From Scenedesmus sp. ARA3 (lineage: Eukaryota > Chlorophyta > Chlorophyceae > Sphaeropleales > Scenedesmaceae), in contig RWJK01001243.1 in assembly GCA_004335835.1 (NCBI GenBank), forward strand, positions 229,515 through 293,514: 64,000 bases of DNA, given 5' to 3'. Made by a program: the position numbers and the translations under genes. Below the pieces are notes generated by a model that did no database searches, was not told the DNA's origin, and saw nothing but the letters and a program-made list of their open reading frames with translations. Below, in pieces: positions 25,808-38,928 of the stretch. Numbering within the stretch: position 1 is the first letter of the stretch; each line of letters starts with the position of its first letter.

Positions 25808-28102
25808 ATGGCGACAGCTGTGCAGCAGCAGCAGCATCACGCAGAGGTCAATGGACAGCAAAAAGTGAAAGTCTTCGTGTCTGGCTGCTATGACATTTTG
25901 CATGGAGGTGGGACGCTGTCTGGGAGCGAACAAAGCAAGCAGCATGCCTTCAGCCTGTGTTCATCAAGCAGATCTTGAGTCCCTCACTGCCATGTTGGTG
26001 CAGCCCAGCAGTTGCCTGCTCAGAATGCTGCACTCGCAGTTGTGCATGCTGAGGTACAACCAGCTCGCCTTCGGATGGTTTGCCTGATGAGCAGCAAGCG
26101 TGCGCAGTATGTTCGAAACACAGCTGTCTTGCAATGGGACCAACACCAGAACACGCTCACACAAGTCATCAGCCTTTGAGAGAATCAACTCCAATCAGCG
26201 CTGCTCAACAGTGAATATGCCTGCAACACAGCAACCCAGCAACTGCAAGCCTGATGCATCGCCTCCAATTCCATGTTGCTGGGGCTGCTGTTGGTGCTCT
26301 TGCAGGACACGTGGAGTTCTTCAAGCAGGCAAAGGCGCTGGGGAACTACCTCATCGTGTCCTTTGCCTCAGATGCAGTGCTTGCAGGACACAAGCAGGGC
26401 AGGCGCAGCAGCATACCCGCAGAGCATAAGAAGGCACTCATAGGCTCACTGCGCATGGTGGATGAGGTGGTGGTTGGAGAGGAGCACAAAGCAGGTTTGT
26501 GTGTGTGGCATGTAGCAAGTTTGTGTGTGGCGAGGTCTGTAGCCTGTGTGTGCGGTCCGCAGCTGCCAGTTGTTGCAGCTGCACACGCAGGCAGCTTTCA
26601 GGACAGCACGTAAACTCAGTGCAGCAAGCAGCAGCACGCGCTGCAGCAGGGCATCTATTGGTGCGCAGCTGTATGGGGCACAAGTACCTACTCCTTACCT
26701 TGTTATTTGGCGAGTTCCTGCAAGCACCAACTTACATACAGCAGCACTGCAGGCATCATCTGGCGCCTAGCAGCAGCCCTTGTGGATCTCCTGCAGGCTC
26801 AAAATCTGCTGACCCTGCGACTCCTGCAACTGCTGAATACATCCAGCTTAGGTCCACTGCTTACATGTGCGCTGCAAACTGTGCACACCCTCTGTCAAAC
26901 CATCCTGCAGGGCTTAACTGAGAGAAGCACTTCCTGCGCATCCGCCCGGTGCCTGCTGGTGCTCCCTACCTTGGTTGTTGGCGAGTTCCTGCAAGGCACC
27001 AGCTTGCATACAGCAGCGCTGCAGGCATTATCTGACGCCTAGAAGCAGCCATTGTGAATCTCCTGCAAGCTCATACGATGCTAACCCCGTGCGTGCAACC
27101 GCCAACAACACTTCCTGCAGGGCTTGACTTTGAGGAGCACTTCCTGCGCATACGCCCGCAGCTGCTGGTGGTGACGGAAGATGACAAGTACGGCCAGGCC
27201 AAGCGCGAGCTGTGCGCACAGGTGAGGCAGCTGTTGACAGAGAGTTTGCACCAGTTTAACAATGTACAATGTACATGGAAGCAGTGGACGCAAGCTGGCA
27301 CAGGCAGCTGGCACAGGCTGCTGGCACCACCCCGCACAACAGTTTAGCTGTTGCCCGCCGACAAGTGTGGTTGGTCAAATGAGTCAATCGCAAACTTTTG
27401 CTGTGTTGGCAGGGCCGAGGGGGACGTATGCACCAGCAATCGTCTAGACAGTCGTGGCAGGCGGACCTGCTGCAACACACATTCACTTCCTTGTCCTTCA
27501 GTACCTGGCAACACGAACTTCTTTGCTGTGGTTGTGCACCATGCACCTCTTACTGCTGCTTACTGCCTGCTGCTGCTTACCGCTGCTGTTGTGGACGCCA
27601 GGTTGCTGTGCAGTACGCGGTGCTGCCAAAAGACTTAGACTACCAGCCCACCAGCTGCACTCTGTTTGCTGCTGCTGCTGCTGCTAACGCTCTGCTATTC
27701 AGGTTGGTGCGCAGTATGTGGTGCTGCCAAAAGACCTGGACTACCAGCCCACCAGCACCACACAGATCCTGGCAAACATCCGCGCCCCAAGCTGCTGCCC
27801 GCTGCGCGTTGACTTTGCTGGAGGTGTGTTGGCAAGCGCAACAGCTGCACATTCGGCGTGCTTTTCATTAGTTGGTGACTGTTGTTTGGGAACAACTGCG
27901 CGAGCTCTACATCGCCTGGCTGTTGGCACGCCAAGCGCTGCCATCCCTGCGCATCCAGCTAGCATGCTTGCGTTTGCAACAGATTGTGTATATGCTGAGG
28001 GATGACCAGCACTGTGCTGTTACAAATCATGCTCATGTTCAAAACGTCGCTGCTTCCACCTCGAAACAATCACAAAGGCTCGCCTGCTGGCACTGCCCTC
28101 TT

Positions 28103-28133
<31 letters not shown>

Positions 28134-29271
28134 CTGTGCATTCAGGCTGGCTGGATGTCCCCAAGCATGCGCGGCAAGGCGCATTCATAGTGAACTGCGC
28201 GGTGGGCCCGCTGGTGTCGCTGAACGACTGGCAGTACGAAGTGGGCGGCGGCCTGGGCGGATCTGCTGCGCATGCGCTGCTGTGCGGGAAGAATTCAGTG
28301 CAGTCGGAGCTGGACTTGGGAGTGGGCTGGCAGGACCCTGCGGTGAGTTGGTGCTGTACATCTGTGACTGGTCACTGCTTTTGGCATGTGTGTAATGGCC
28401 ACATTATAGCATAGCTGGACTTGGGGGTGGGCTGGCAGGACCCTTCGGTGAGTGTGTAAAAGGACGAGTTTGTACGGCTCCTGGATTTTGAAGAACCAAA
28501 GTACGTGCATAGTTACGTGTACTGTGAAGGTTCCTACAGGGGTGTCACTGTGCAATGCACATGTGTGACGGCAAGCTGCCGCTGCTGTGTAACTTTCTGC
28601 CGTGGTTCGTGCACGCGCTCAGCCTTGCGCGGCGCGCGGCGTGACTCCCAACAATCTGTCTCAGTCTGTCTCACTGCTCCGCGCCGCTGCTGGCTATCCC
28701 TGCTGCCATATGCCGTGCAGGTGATCCAGGAGACAGGCCTGTGTGTGTGGGCTGTTATGCAGGCACAGCATTGCCGCAGCACGTCATCAAGCGATAGACA
28801 TACCTGGCTGTTCCTGCTGCCGTGCAGGTGATCCAGGAGACAGGCCTGTGTGTGTGGCGCAGCGGCGCTACCCCTGAGCTGGACTTCAAATCCTCTGGCG
28901 GCTTCCTGCAAGGAAAACTGGCGCTGCTGTGGACAGGCAAGCCGCATGTAACGTACGAGAAGACAGACCTGCAGCGAGATTATGACTTGATACAGCAGGC
29001 TGGCAGCATGGCAAGGCAGGCGGTGCTTCCGGAGCAGGCAAGTGTTGAGGCGCTGGCAGCTGCTGTTGCTGTCAGTTACAAGATGCAGCTGCAAGAAGGC
29101 ATGGAAGAGCTGCCAAATGCTGCAGAGCATGGGGAGCTTGCTAAGAAGTACTGTGGTGGGGGCTGGGGCGGCTATGCGCTGTATATGTTTGGCAGGCAGC
29201 AGCAACGGGACGCGTTTGTGCAGGGGACGCAGGGCGCGCGCAGCATAGAGCCGTACCTCCGGCAGGCGTAG
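25808..29271 (+). CDS. Cytidylyltransferase-like / GHMP kinase-like fusion protein
   Basis: Model: 25808-25907, 26306-26494, 27121-27221, 27703-27823, 28146-28342, 28828-29271; 383 aa, all phases closing. Residues ~19-155 form a nucleotidyltransferase fold: VFVSGCYDILHGGHVEFF carries the HxGH motif (32-35), and TSTTQI (148-152) matches the ISTT-type motif that binds the nucleotide. Residues ~157-383 look like a GHMP sugar kinase: PLRVDFAGGWLDVP, then GGGLGGSAA (204-212) as the phosphate-binding loop and CGGGWGGYALYMF (345-357) as the third motif. The pairing would let one protein phosphorylate a sugar at C1 and transfer a nucleotide to it, giving an NDP-sugar. The order of steps, sugar and nucleotide are not readable. 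Kinase relatives include heptose, fucose and glucuronate kinases, but the kinase half is short. No obvious transit peptide. Introns carry decoy exon edges. Confidence 0.85.
26690..27090 (+). repeat. Tandem duplication in intron 2, including a decoy of the exon 3 acceptor edge
   Basis: A block beginning TTGGCGAGTTCCTGCAAG recurs at about 26706 and 26976, with shared sequence through CTCCTGCAGGCTCA. A decoy of the exon 3 start (real start 27121) lies at about 26908-26955: CTGCAGGGCTTAACTGAGAG, then codons for HFLRIRP. The decoy carries an in-frame TAA-type change at the start (GGCTTAAC for GGCTTGAC). Confidence 0.75.
27588..27660 (+). repeat. Copy of the exon 4 acceptor edge of the kinase fusion gene
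   Basis: CCAG|GTTGCTGTGCAGTACGC encodes VAVQYAVLPKDLDYQPTS, close to the real exon 4 start VGAQYVVLPKDLDYQPTS at 27703. The copy lies about 100 bp upstream. Confidence 0.85.
28410..28450 (+). repeat. Copy of the exon 5 donor edge of the kinase fusion gene
   Basis: This repeats the codons for LDLGVGWQDP plus GGTGAGT (real donor after 28342), about 100 bp downstream in the intron, with an Ala-to-Ser change at the last codon. Confidence 0.85.
28712..28765 (+). repeat. Copy of the exon 6 acceptor edge of the kinase fusion gene
   Basis: TGCCGTGCAG|GTGATCCAGG with codons for VIQETGLCVW precedes the real exon 6 start (28828) by about 107 bp and then diverges. Confidence 0.85.
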
Positions 29272-31645
29272 CCTGGCAGGGAGAGGGGTCGCTGCAGCGG
29301 CTGCTAGGTCATCATCATCATCATGTTACCAGTTCAGCCATTCAAGCCATGCAGCGGCTGCTGGGTGTTGCCTGCCAGGTCGTTCAAGCGCGATGTGCAC
29401 AGCAGGGCGCGCTGCGCGGCTGGTGTGAGGCAAGGCATGTTGTTATCCGGCACTGCCTCATGATGAGGTAGCCGAGTTGTTGTGCACGGCATTGACATAG
29501 CAGCTGCGGGCACTGTTGCCTTGCTGCCGCATGCGGCTGCGCAGCAGCATGTGCGTGCTATGCGCTGCGATGGTGCAGAGTTCACGTGTTGCTTAGCTCA
29601 GCCGTGTCTCCGGAGATTGGTATGCCAACTGGCAGCATGCGTGTAGTGTGCAGGTTTGGCCCAGGCGCAGAACAATGCCGCCGTGATGGCCTGGGGGGGG
29701 CCTTGTCGCCATGTGAGTACGCATTACGTTGCAATGTGCTTGTAATGTGTGACCTGCAACTGGTGATGTATACATCACTACGTAGTGACAGGTGCGATGC
29801 AATGAGCAGCAGCGCAAGGTGGAAGCAGCCTGAGCAGCGCCTGTTGTTCCGACAAGTTACACCATCATGCGTTGCCGCTGCTGTAACCAAGGTGCTGTAG
29901 TATGCATGCTTTAATCAGGGAACCGCCAGCAATGCAGCCGCTGGCGTCCCAACCGTTGCAGATGCAAAATGACGAGAAATAAACAAAGCCAGGATACCGA
30001 AGTACGCTGGTCATGCACAGCTGCACACCTTCAAGCAATGCTGAGCCAGAAGATGCCTCAAGGTCCTACCAAACTCACCATATATAACATGACAATGTAT
30101 CAAGTTCCTCCCTGGGGATCTGCAGAGGGCATGTGACAGGAGGCACTTCACATGACATGCAGCACCTCCTGCCTGCTGCACCCTTGCGTGCTTGAAAACC
30201 AACTGAACCCTGCACCCTTGCGTGCTACTGAACAGCCGAACCCTTCCATACTGCCAGCAAATAGCACATACTATTGGTAGTACTCCTTGACACTGTCGGC
30301 AAGGCATGCACAAGACATACAGCCGGCACGCTACCAAGGCCACACACAATCGTCCCTGCTTCGGAACATGTGGGCCACACAAGTGCACAGTGGTTGCAGC
30401 CATTGAAAGCAGCGGATGCTTTTGAAAAGTGCTCAATCCAAAAGAACCTGATCTGCTCCAGCATGATTGTGCCAGCTGTGCTAGAAGCTGCTTGGCAGCC
30501 GCAGCATTGCTGCAGAAGAACCATGCGGACAGTGATGCTGTGCAACTCATCTGCTGCGCAACTCTACTGTGCAACTCGTCTACAAAAGTAGTAGCCATCA
30601 CAGCTCAAGGCACATTGCTAGCTGCAGCGAGCAGCTGCAACCAGCGAATGACTCCACAGAGTGAACCCACCATAGTAACTCCAACCAAAACAGTTCATCA
30701 TGCATGCATGTGTAAGGTAGTTTTGTGCGTGATAGTAGTATGTGTGTATGCTACGATATGCAAAGAGTTCTATACAACAAACTTTGTCCTGTACAGCTGC
30801 CAGGGCCCAAGTTTCCGCCCTGCTTCTCACCCCACACAAACCAGCTCCGTTGATGCCCCCCCCCCACACAATCTACTATTACTTCCAACCTGTGCAGCCT
30901 CAAACTGTGCAACCTTCAATGAAACTGGAGGCCGTTGTACAGCTGCCTGGGCCCAAGTTTCCGCCCTGCTTCTCACCCCACACAAACCAGCTCCGTTGAT
31001 GCCCCCCCCCCACACAATCTACTATTACTTCCAACCTGTGCAGCCTCAAACTGTGCAACCTTCAATGAAACTGGAGGCCGTTGTACATACCTGCTCATGC
31101 GCCTCTTCCAGGGGCAGGGGCCCATGCACAAAGTCCGCTGCTGCTGCCACCAACACCCAGAGGTAGAAAAACCCACCCAACGCAGCCGCATGAAGCTAGC
31201 TGCGCTGCAACAGCACAGCAGTGCTGCTATCAAGAGCATCCTGCAAGCTGCACACAAGTTGACCCCTGCTTCTGACACAGTTTCAGCGCTGATATGCACG
31301 CTGCTTTGTGGCTGCTTCTAGCATGCAAAGAAGTTCTCAAAGCGCAGCTGCACCGCAAGTCAACCCTACTATTCAACCTGCAAGTCAATCCAGGCATGTG
31401 ACGCCCTGGTCTTGCAGCCTTCGTGCACAGCTGTGGTTTTAATCATGCACAAACTCCACACGTGCTCCTCACATCATTCAACATCATGTGCAGGTGTTTT
31501 GTTCCTCCAGCTGCTGCTGCTTCATTTCTCCCTGCTGCCACGCATGTCATCGTCTTGAAACAACGCAAGGCTCGTGTTATATGCCTTCATCTCTGCCTGT
31601 GACAGCTCCATCGCAGCGCATCTCGGGTGTTTCAGGGGTAGGGGT
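29272..31645. other. Convergent intergenic region with a 146-bp tandem duplication
   Basis: No supported exon. A near-perfect two-copy tandem duplication (30790-31086) and a short repeat of ACCCTGCACCCTTGCGTG (about 30173-30225) are the only structures seen. TGTAA, the usual chlorophyte polyadenylation signal, occurs at about 29741 and could serve the kinase fusion gene. Confidence 0.45.
30790..31086. repeat. Two-copy tandem duplication, period about 146 bp
   Basis: Both copies run from GTACAGCTGCC(A/T)GGGCCCAA through a poly-C run to CTGGAGGCCGTTGTAC, with only a few differences by eye. The poly-C tract gives a possible slippage point. Intergenic. Confidence 0.85.
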
Positions 31646-34600
31646 TTAGTGTCCGGCACCCCTCTTCTTCTTCTTGGCAAAGCAATTAATCTCGTTTTCC
31701 CATTCGCCGGTTTCTGTGCAGTAAGACCCTGCACGCATCACATGCGAGGTAGATGGGCATCAAAGTCACAGCGGCAGGGCAGGCGCGGCAGCGTAAGCAA
31801 TGCAACAGACAATACAATCAACAGGGATCATGCTGGCACGAAAACTGCGAAATGGCATTGGAAATTCCAGCTCTTTGGACAACACCACTGCCTGCATTAT
31901 TTGCTGAGCTTGTGTTGCATGGCATACCCCACACCACAAGCACGGCGGCACAATACTCACGTGCGTAAGATCCAGTAGCGTTGAATCCATTGGCGCAGGT
32001 GCCTACGCAGGTATAGTCAAGGGCTTGGCCAGCGCATGACTTGGGCCATCTGCAGCACAGCACACAGCATCAGCACCATCAGACTTTGACGTCGCACAAG
32101 CAGCGACAACACGCAGTGCTGCTGTGCTGCGCTGTGCGGTTTTGAGTGGGCAATACTGGCTCAGCAAAAGCATTTCACACGGCTGTGCTGCAAACTGTAC
32201 TGTGTCTGCCTTTGCAAAATGCCACTGGGCGTGCTGCACCATTTGTAGAAGGTGCCATAAATGGAGAGCTAGCAAGCAGATTGAGGAGCTGTGCTGCTGC
32301 CTGGGCCAGGCTAGAGCTGGTAACCCACAGCAGAGGGTGTGACATAATCACAAGGCTGGTGTTGCGTTTGCTACTCACGGGTTGGCGTTGTCGGCACTTG
32401 CATCAGCAGGCAGGCCAGCACAGGTGATGTCACCGCCACCACCACCACCCTCAGTGCTGCACAGCAAACACAGCAGCACACGTAACAAGCAGCAGGAGAG
32501 GATCAGCAGCAGTGTTGATGCGGGTGGGTGCCTGCGCTGAGCAAGGCGGCCCAGCCTGGCCTGAAGCAGCAGGCGATATGAGGCACTGCAAAAGACGTGT
32601 CTCGCTTGCACACAGCAGCCCGTAGCTAAACATTGCAGGGCGGCATGTGACCGCTGTTCATGGTCTAATTAATCTATTGTTGGCATCACTTGCAGCAGTG
32701 ACAACTCACCACTCGCCCTTCAGGGACCACGCGGGTTCGCCAGTGGCCGGGTCAGCCTCGCAGATGACAGCCACGGTGGAGTCGACACCATCAAAGGGAG
32801 GGGTGCAGGCTGCAGGGGGCAGCCACAAACAACAGAGCAGAGGGCACAGCGAAAGCAGATTACTCGGAACACGCACAGCGCAGATGATTGAGTTTAAGAC
32901 TAGGATCAACGCACGTGCCTGCGCCCTCTGCAGCAACTCAAGGCAGCTTGACACGGCTGCATATAGATGTGCGCGCCGCCGTGGTATCACACGCATGCTG
33001 CAACAATTGCTGCTCCTGTCATGTCGGACACCACGGACCTACGCAAATACATCATTCGCCGACCATCTTGCACGAACGCTTGCATGCAGGATGCAATCCC
33101 TCTGTCAGCAACGCGCAATCACGGCAGAGCAGCAGCAGCAGCAGCAGCACTCACGGGCTTGGCAGGCGTCTCCCAGGACTCCGTCCGCGCAGGCTCCGCC
33201 AGTCTGGTCATTGGTCCACTCTCCAGCGTTGGGTGCCAGGTCAGGTGCGCCAGCGCATGCCACGCCTCCGCTGGGACTGCGGCAACATGGAGAAAGTACA
33301 GCAGGCGGCACGTTGTTGCTGTGCTGATGCTATGTTGATGCTATGGCTTGATGGGTAACATGATGATGAGCAGGAGGCAAGAGGGCGAGGGAGGGTGCGG
33401 GAGCGCAGCGCAGTGCAGGCGTGCGGGTGATCGTGTGCCCAGACATAACCTGGCATGTACACGCACAGCCATACAGACCGGCCGACAGACAAGAGTCATG
33501 AGAGAGAGAGAGAGGCATACAGAGAAAGGAGGAGACTTCAGCAGCACAGCTGGCGGTGTGTTGCTACTTGGCTTGCATGTGCTAATGCCTGCATGCTGCA
33601 AGCAGCCGCTGTCTCACCAAGTACTGTCAACCGCCCACTGGCCGTCAGCGCCACAGGTTGCGAGGACGGTGGTGACGCCATCGGAGCAGGTTCCTACAAA
33701 AAAACAGCAGCAGCGGCAGCAGCAGCAGCGCAAGCAGGGTTGTGAAGTGTCGTTTGGGCACCTTAAGCTCCACCAGGGGTGGTACAGAAAAGCCCATGTG
33801 GGACTGCACCGAGAGGCGTTTGCATTGATGACTCCTGCTGTCAATGCGACAAGCCTTCAGGTGAAGCAGCTGCTGCAGCAACAGCAGTTGTTACCATGCA
33901 ACTGACGTGGTGCCTCTTTGCATGACTACACAGCAACAGCGTGATCACATCAAAAGCACCAGACATGCATGCACTCACCAACGCACTCAGTGCCAGCCGG
34001 AGAGTCTACGCAGTCATCCATGAACCTGCATTTAGACAGCAAGCACAACAAGCAGCCGGGTGGTGTTGAAAAGGCTGACATCTAAGTCTCAGCTGGCAGT
34101 TCAACTCTGTGCAGCAGCTGCCTCAAAGCCAACAGCTCCATCAAGGTTCAGCACAGCACAGCTATCATACCAGCTCCAAACAGTGGGCTGTACACCCGCT
34201 TGAGGCCACACCATTCGCCATGCATCGTCAGTGCATCACAACGGCCGCCACAAGCACGAGTTAAATTCAACAGCACGGGCAAGGACAATGGCAGCCAGCA
34301 GCAGCAGGCACTCACGTGGCATCAGTGGCGGTGGGAGCGCCCGCGCAGCTCGCGCCAGAAGCTGTGCACGTGTTGGTGACAACCCAGTCGCCAGCTGCTG
34401 CCTCGCAGACAGCAGTGACCTCTCCATCAAATCCAGGAAGGCAGGAGGCTGCACAAGACAGACGGCAGCAGGCCACAACGACATGCGTCAGATAAACCAG
34501 GGAGGACAATGGGCCTGACGCCATAAAAAGAAAGTTGCCGATTGCATTCATTACAAGCACGATGCCAGACAGCAAAGCTGCACAAGAGAGACGGCAGGCA

Positions 34601-36975
34601 GCAGACCGCAACAATGCGCGTCGGATGTAGCCAGGGAAGACAGCGTGCGCGACAATGGGAGGCAGCAATGCCTGAGGATGAGAGCAACATGCCAGCAGCA
34701 GCTACACCGCCACAGCAACCCTGCAGCATGGCTTATCCTCATCGTCACACACACCCTCCCTTAACTTATGCGGGTGGCGAGTTATAACACACCACGCGTA
34801 GCTCATTCATTCAATCATTCCCCTGCATCTTGCTGGGCACTGATGCGCTGGCATGCAGGAGTGAGCAGCGCCGGGCCACAACACAAGCGCCGCACAAGCG
34901 CAGCTATGCGTGTGTGGCATGCTGGTTGCCGGAGCAACTCACATGAGCACTGCGCGCCGTCCGCTCCATCGGTGCAGTTGGTGAATGGCTCGGCGTTGGC
35001 GCCCGCCTTCGGGGAACCCTTGCACACAGCAGACACAGCAGCGCAGGCACCGGACGTCTTCCACACGCCACCCTGAGTGCAAGCAGCAGTCAAATTGGCT
35101 CCAGCTGGCTCTGCGACAAAGCCAGTGGCACAGGTGGTCCTGCAGGCCTTGCCGGGCTTGAGGTTTAGGCACTTGGTGGGGTTCCAGGGCTTAGCATTGG
35201 GGATTGCAGGAGGGTAGCCCTTGCAGCGTTGCACGGGCTGGGCGCCGGGGGTGCAGCCTGCAGCCATGGTGTTGATGGCGCCACCTGCGCTGGTGGTGCC
35301 TGCAGGGTGGGGGTTGAGCCACAGCAGCAGCAGCAGCAGCAGCAGCAGCGATGCGTTGGCACGCTGGGGATGCGCAGCAGAAGCGTGCACACAGCCCTAG
35401 GGCGCAAGTGGACAGGTAGAGGGTGTGGAGCCCAGGGGCGACGCCCCTGGCCACACACACCCTCTGAGCCTCAACTTACCCAGGAGCTGCAGAGCTGCGT
35501 GGCTAGTCACTCGCTCACTCTCTCCGAGTGCAGGCAGCGCATGTTGCAAGCAGCATCAGCAGGGTGCACCTAACCCTGTCGATAGCCGCAACTCGACTGT
35601 ACAGCATTCCAATACGGCACTCAAAACATGGCAGGGGCAGCACCTGGCGTTACACCAGGATGGATGTATGCGGCAAGGCACGCATGGCGGCAGGCCGGGT
35701 GTGCTGTGGGGTACACTTGTAGCCATGTGAGTACGCATCATGTTGCAATGTGCGTGTAACGTGTGACCTGCGACTTCTCATGCTGTGCTACAGGTGCTTA
35801 CCTGTGGGGCAGGCGAAGCAGCGGCAGTAGCCCACGCTGCTGACTGGGATGCTTCCCTGGCAGGTCTTGTGGGCGTAGTAGGTTTGGGTGCAGTAGCTGG
35901 GCTTGGTGCTGTACCACGTCTTCAGGGAGAGTGCATTGGGTAAAGTCCTGCCGTTGGCCCCTGTGCTGCGGACAACGCCCTTGGTGATAGTGCCGGTCTT
36001 GGACTTGACCCAGGTTGGGCAGGACTGGGGAGGGTACCATGGGTAGCCGGACATCGGGGGCTGCACATAGCTTCCAAAGCCGGGGGCGCAGCCTGCAGAG
36101 GGAATAATGGAGGGGGTGGCAGGCGGCAGCGCAGGGAGCAGGGGAGGTGAGTGGGCACGCGAGTGAGCAAGCGTGCAAGTGTTTTGCAGAATGGCTCGTG
36201 CAGGACGCTGAGCAGCGCAGACTGGCTCTTCTTAGCATCATGTGAAGTAACAGCATGCTCGCTTTGCTGCGGGCTGCAGGTGAACTGATGCAGCAGATGC
36301 AAGCTTCACACTGCGCGGTGGGCCAGAATGCTGGCAGCACCATGCAAGGCACTCACCGCAGGTGTTGTCCTTGAGGAGGGCGTAGCCAGCAGCGCAGGAG
36401 GTACACACATAAGGGTTGTACGCGTCACACTGCAGCACATGAGAGCAGCATTCAACAGCAGCCTTAGTGCAGTTGGCAGCAGCAGGTACAGGTGCAGGTA
36501 CAGTGCAGCAGCAGCATTCTGCCAGAGGATGCTGCGCTTTGCATCCCTCAAGGAGCCTGCAAGATACCACAAGGAGTGTTTTGACGAGTTGTGCGGCTGC
36601 TGAACAGCAACCGTGCAACCGCTGCAGCGTCGGGTGAGCTTTTCGATGGACCGGAGTCCAGTTTGGTTACCAGGCTGTCGGCGATCAGGTGGCTGGTATC
36701 AGGAATCTGCGTACAGCTGCTTAATACATTTTCTGGAGGCACAAGCTACGGTGTCGAGCCGCTGGCTCGCTGCTGCTTGCTGTGTCACCGCCGAGTCAGG
36801 CCCCCACAAAGGCGAACCCCTCGTTTGCGGTGTTGGAAGGGCACTCACGCACCTCATTACAGCCCGGCACGTAACACCTCCACTTGTAGAGAGTCTGGTA
36901 GTACCAGGGGGCATAGTTGGCCGAGGCTGCACCTGCCAAGGCCAGCAATGCCAGCATACTCAAAATGGCCTTCAT
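31646..36975 (-). CDS. Secreted modular Cys-rich protein, tandem copy A
   Basis: Model (minus): 36975-36853, 36429-36357, 36092-35802, 35299-34943, 34448-34316, 34025-33979, 33693-33618, 33276-33155, 32809-32710, 32456-32379, 32049-31961, 31728-31646; 523 aa, all phases closing. It has a clean signal peptide (MKAILSMLALLALAGAASA). Then come a short Cys module (CDAYNPYVCTSCAAGYALL), a ~97-residue block with GYPWYPPQSCPTW and KTCQGSIPVSSVGYC, and several modules of the form C-GF-G-VTAVC-W-C (for example SCLPGFDGEVTAVCEA, ending WVVTNTC) that resemble small CCP/sushi or EGF-type disulfide modules. It ends with a basic tail, FAKKKKRGAGH. It is probably exported to the cell wall or matrix. I do not recognise the whole architecture and see no enzyme domain. 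Its exon phases match copy B exactly, and most exon lengths do too. Confidence 0.75.
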
Positions 36976-38928
36976 CGTGTGATCTGACCTGCACATTTAA
37001 ACAGTTGAATTGCTTGAGGTGGTTTGCGGCCAGCAAGGCGCAAGTTTCAGCCACGACGGGAGACTCGGAGATCTAAGATCGCTGCTGCTTCACCCGTCAA
37101 GTATCGCCTTCAGCAACGCCGCGCGCCTGCTCACCTTTGACTATGAATATGTCAACTTGTTGTATCTTAATCAGGTGTTCAAAAGTCCAATTATGGCTTG
37201 GCCTCAGAAATGAGGAAAGGTGCCGGCAGCTTCAACCACCACAACGGCTTTGCTAGTTATAGACAAGCAACAAAGGCTGTCAACAACGTGAACAGCGGGA
37301 GGTTGGCCTCTTACATGCCCAGCTGGCGATGGCGTGGAGGGGGCGTAACTAGCATGTTATTTCGGCCACATGGTCATGCCAGTCACGGAAAACCACTTCA
37401 AGATGATTTCTATACCCTGTTATAATGTCGAATGGGGGCGACGGGCGCTGTCTCAAAGTCAGACCAATGCTGCTGGTGACACATGGTACCTGGTGACGCT
37501 GGTGCGTTTGCCCGAAGATCTTTGAAATGAATTGCAGTTGATCATAAAGGACGCTACGAGTACCAACGCCATCGTCTTTAGACGTCTGACGGGACCATGC
37601 TTATTGCCAGAAAAGACAGGTTGGCGTGTGCTGCCGCAGGTACACACCATCAAACACGTATCACCGTGTATCGGTAACTTATCTGTGAGGAAGCGTGTAC
37701 CGACTGGCGTGTTTTCGACACTGCAACCGTTCCAGTGTAGTGACACGGCTGTAACTGCTCCTTGGCCCTCATACTGCTGCTTTTAAAGGTATCCTCCTTC
37801 AACACACGTACATGCAGTAAGGAACAGCAGGTGGGCGGCAGAAACGTGTGCCATGACAGGGTCTGCCACCAGCACACATGCCATCATGGCATGGGCACAC
37901 ATGACTCATGACACACATGATGACATGGCGCACATGATGTGTGGATGCTTCTGCCAGAAGTCAGTGACTCTGTGCAATCACTGCACTTGAAGCACTCGGT
38001 ACTCTCAAGTAGTTACTCGTTCTGCCTGGGCTAGGTGAGCACTCCAAGAGAATCCTCCTGTTGAGATGTCCCTACCATGTCCTGACGTTCCAACGCAGTG
38101 GAACTGCGATGGCATCCAACACCGCGTGTCCGACACGCGGCAAGGAGTACTTGCAGCTGCTGCAGCAATTTACCGCATGCAGCCGTGGACGCATTGCACA
38201 CCAGCTGCCACATCACCACAAAGGCAGAATCCCACAAGGAATCCCATGTGCACATGCAGCCAAGCATCCAACCCTATTCAACCAGGCACACTGGTGCTGG
38301 TGACGGCACTACTCAAGCAGCAGACAAGACATGCTGATGACAGCAAAGATCATGCTACATCATTACGGTAGGCCTGTTTTAGCGCCCTGCAACTCCTGAA
38401 TTTCGAAACCTGCAAAGAAAGCTGCCCCTACATTCACTGCGGCATCTCATAATAGCCACAATCAACCATGATTGCCAGGGGAAACACAGCAGCAAGCTGC
38501 TGCAATTGATTTTGCTTGACACAAGACAGATTCCTGCGACTGCTGCAGGCAGCAGCGACCTATGGGGGTTGCCTGCTGCCTGTAATGTTCATGTAGATCT
38601 CCAAGCGCACCAGTGCACGCTACAGTTCAAAGCTAGTGCAAGTAATGTTGCACTTCCAAACGCTGCACAAACCAGGCACGGCAACACGAATGAGAGTGTA
38701 CCGCGCCGGCTTCCCTATGCACATCTGCCCCAGCCATTAACAGACTCTACACGTCTGAATCCATGTACAGAGTGCCATGCCATCATCTGTGACAGATGCG
38801 GCTGCAGCTGACCAGCTCAGCCTTGTTTGTATGCTGCCAATCACCATAGTTATGGCTGTAACAGACACATCTTCAACGTCAATGCGCATTCATGCTGTGA
38901 AGCACGTCACAGGGTTCATAGCGGCTGT
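36976..38928. other. Spacer between the two Cys-rich tandem genes
   Basis: About 1.95 kb. It should contain the promoter of copy A and the 3' end of copy B. A run of CAT/ATG-rich short repeats (about 37860-37950) is the only visible structure, and there is no supported exon. Confidence 0.4.
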
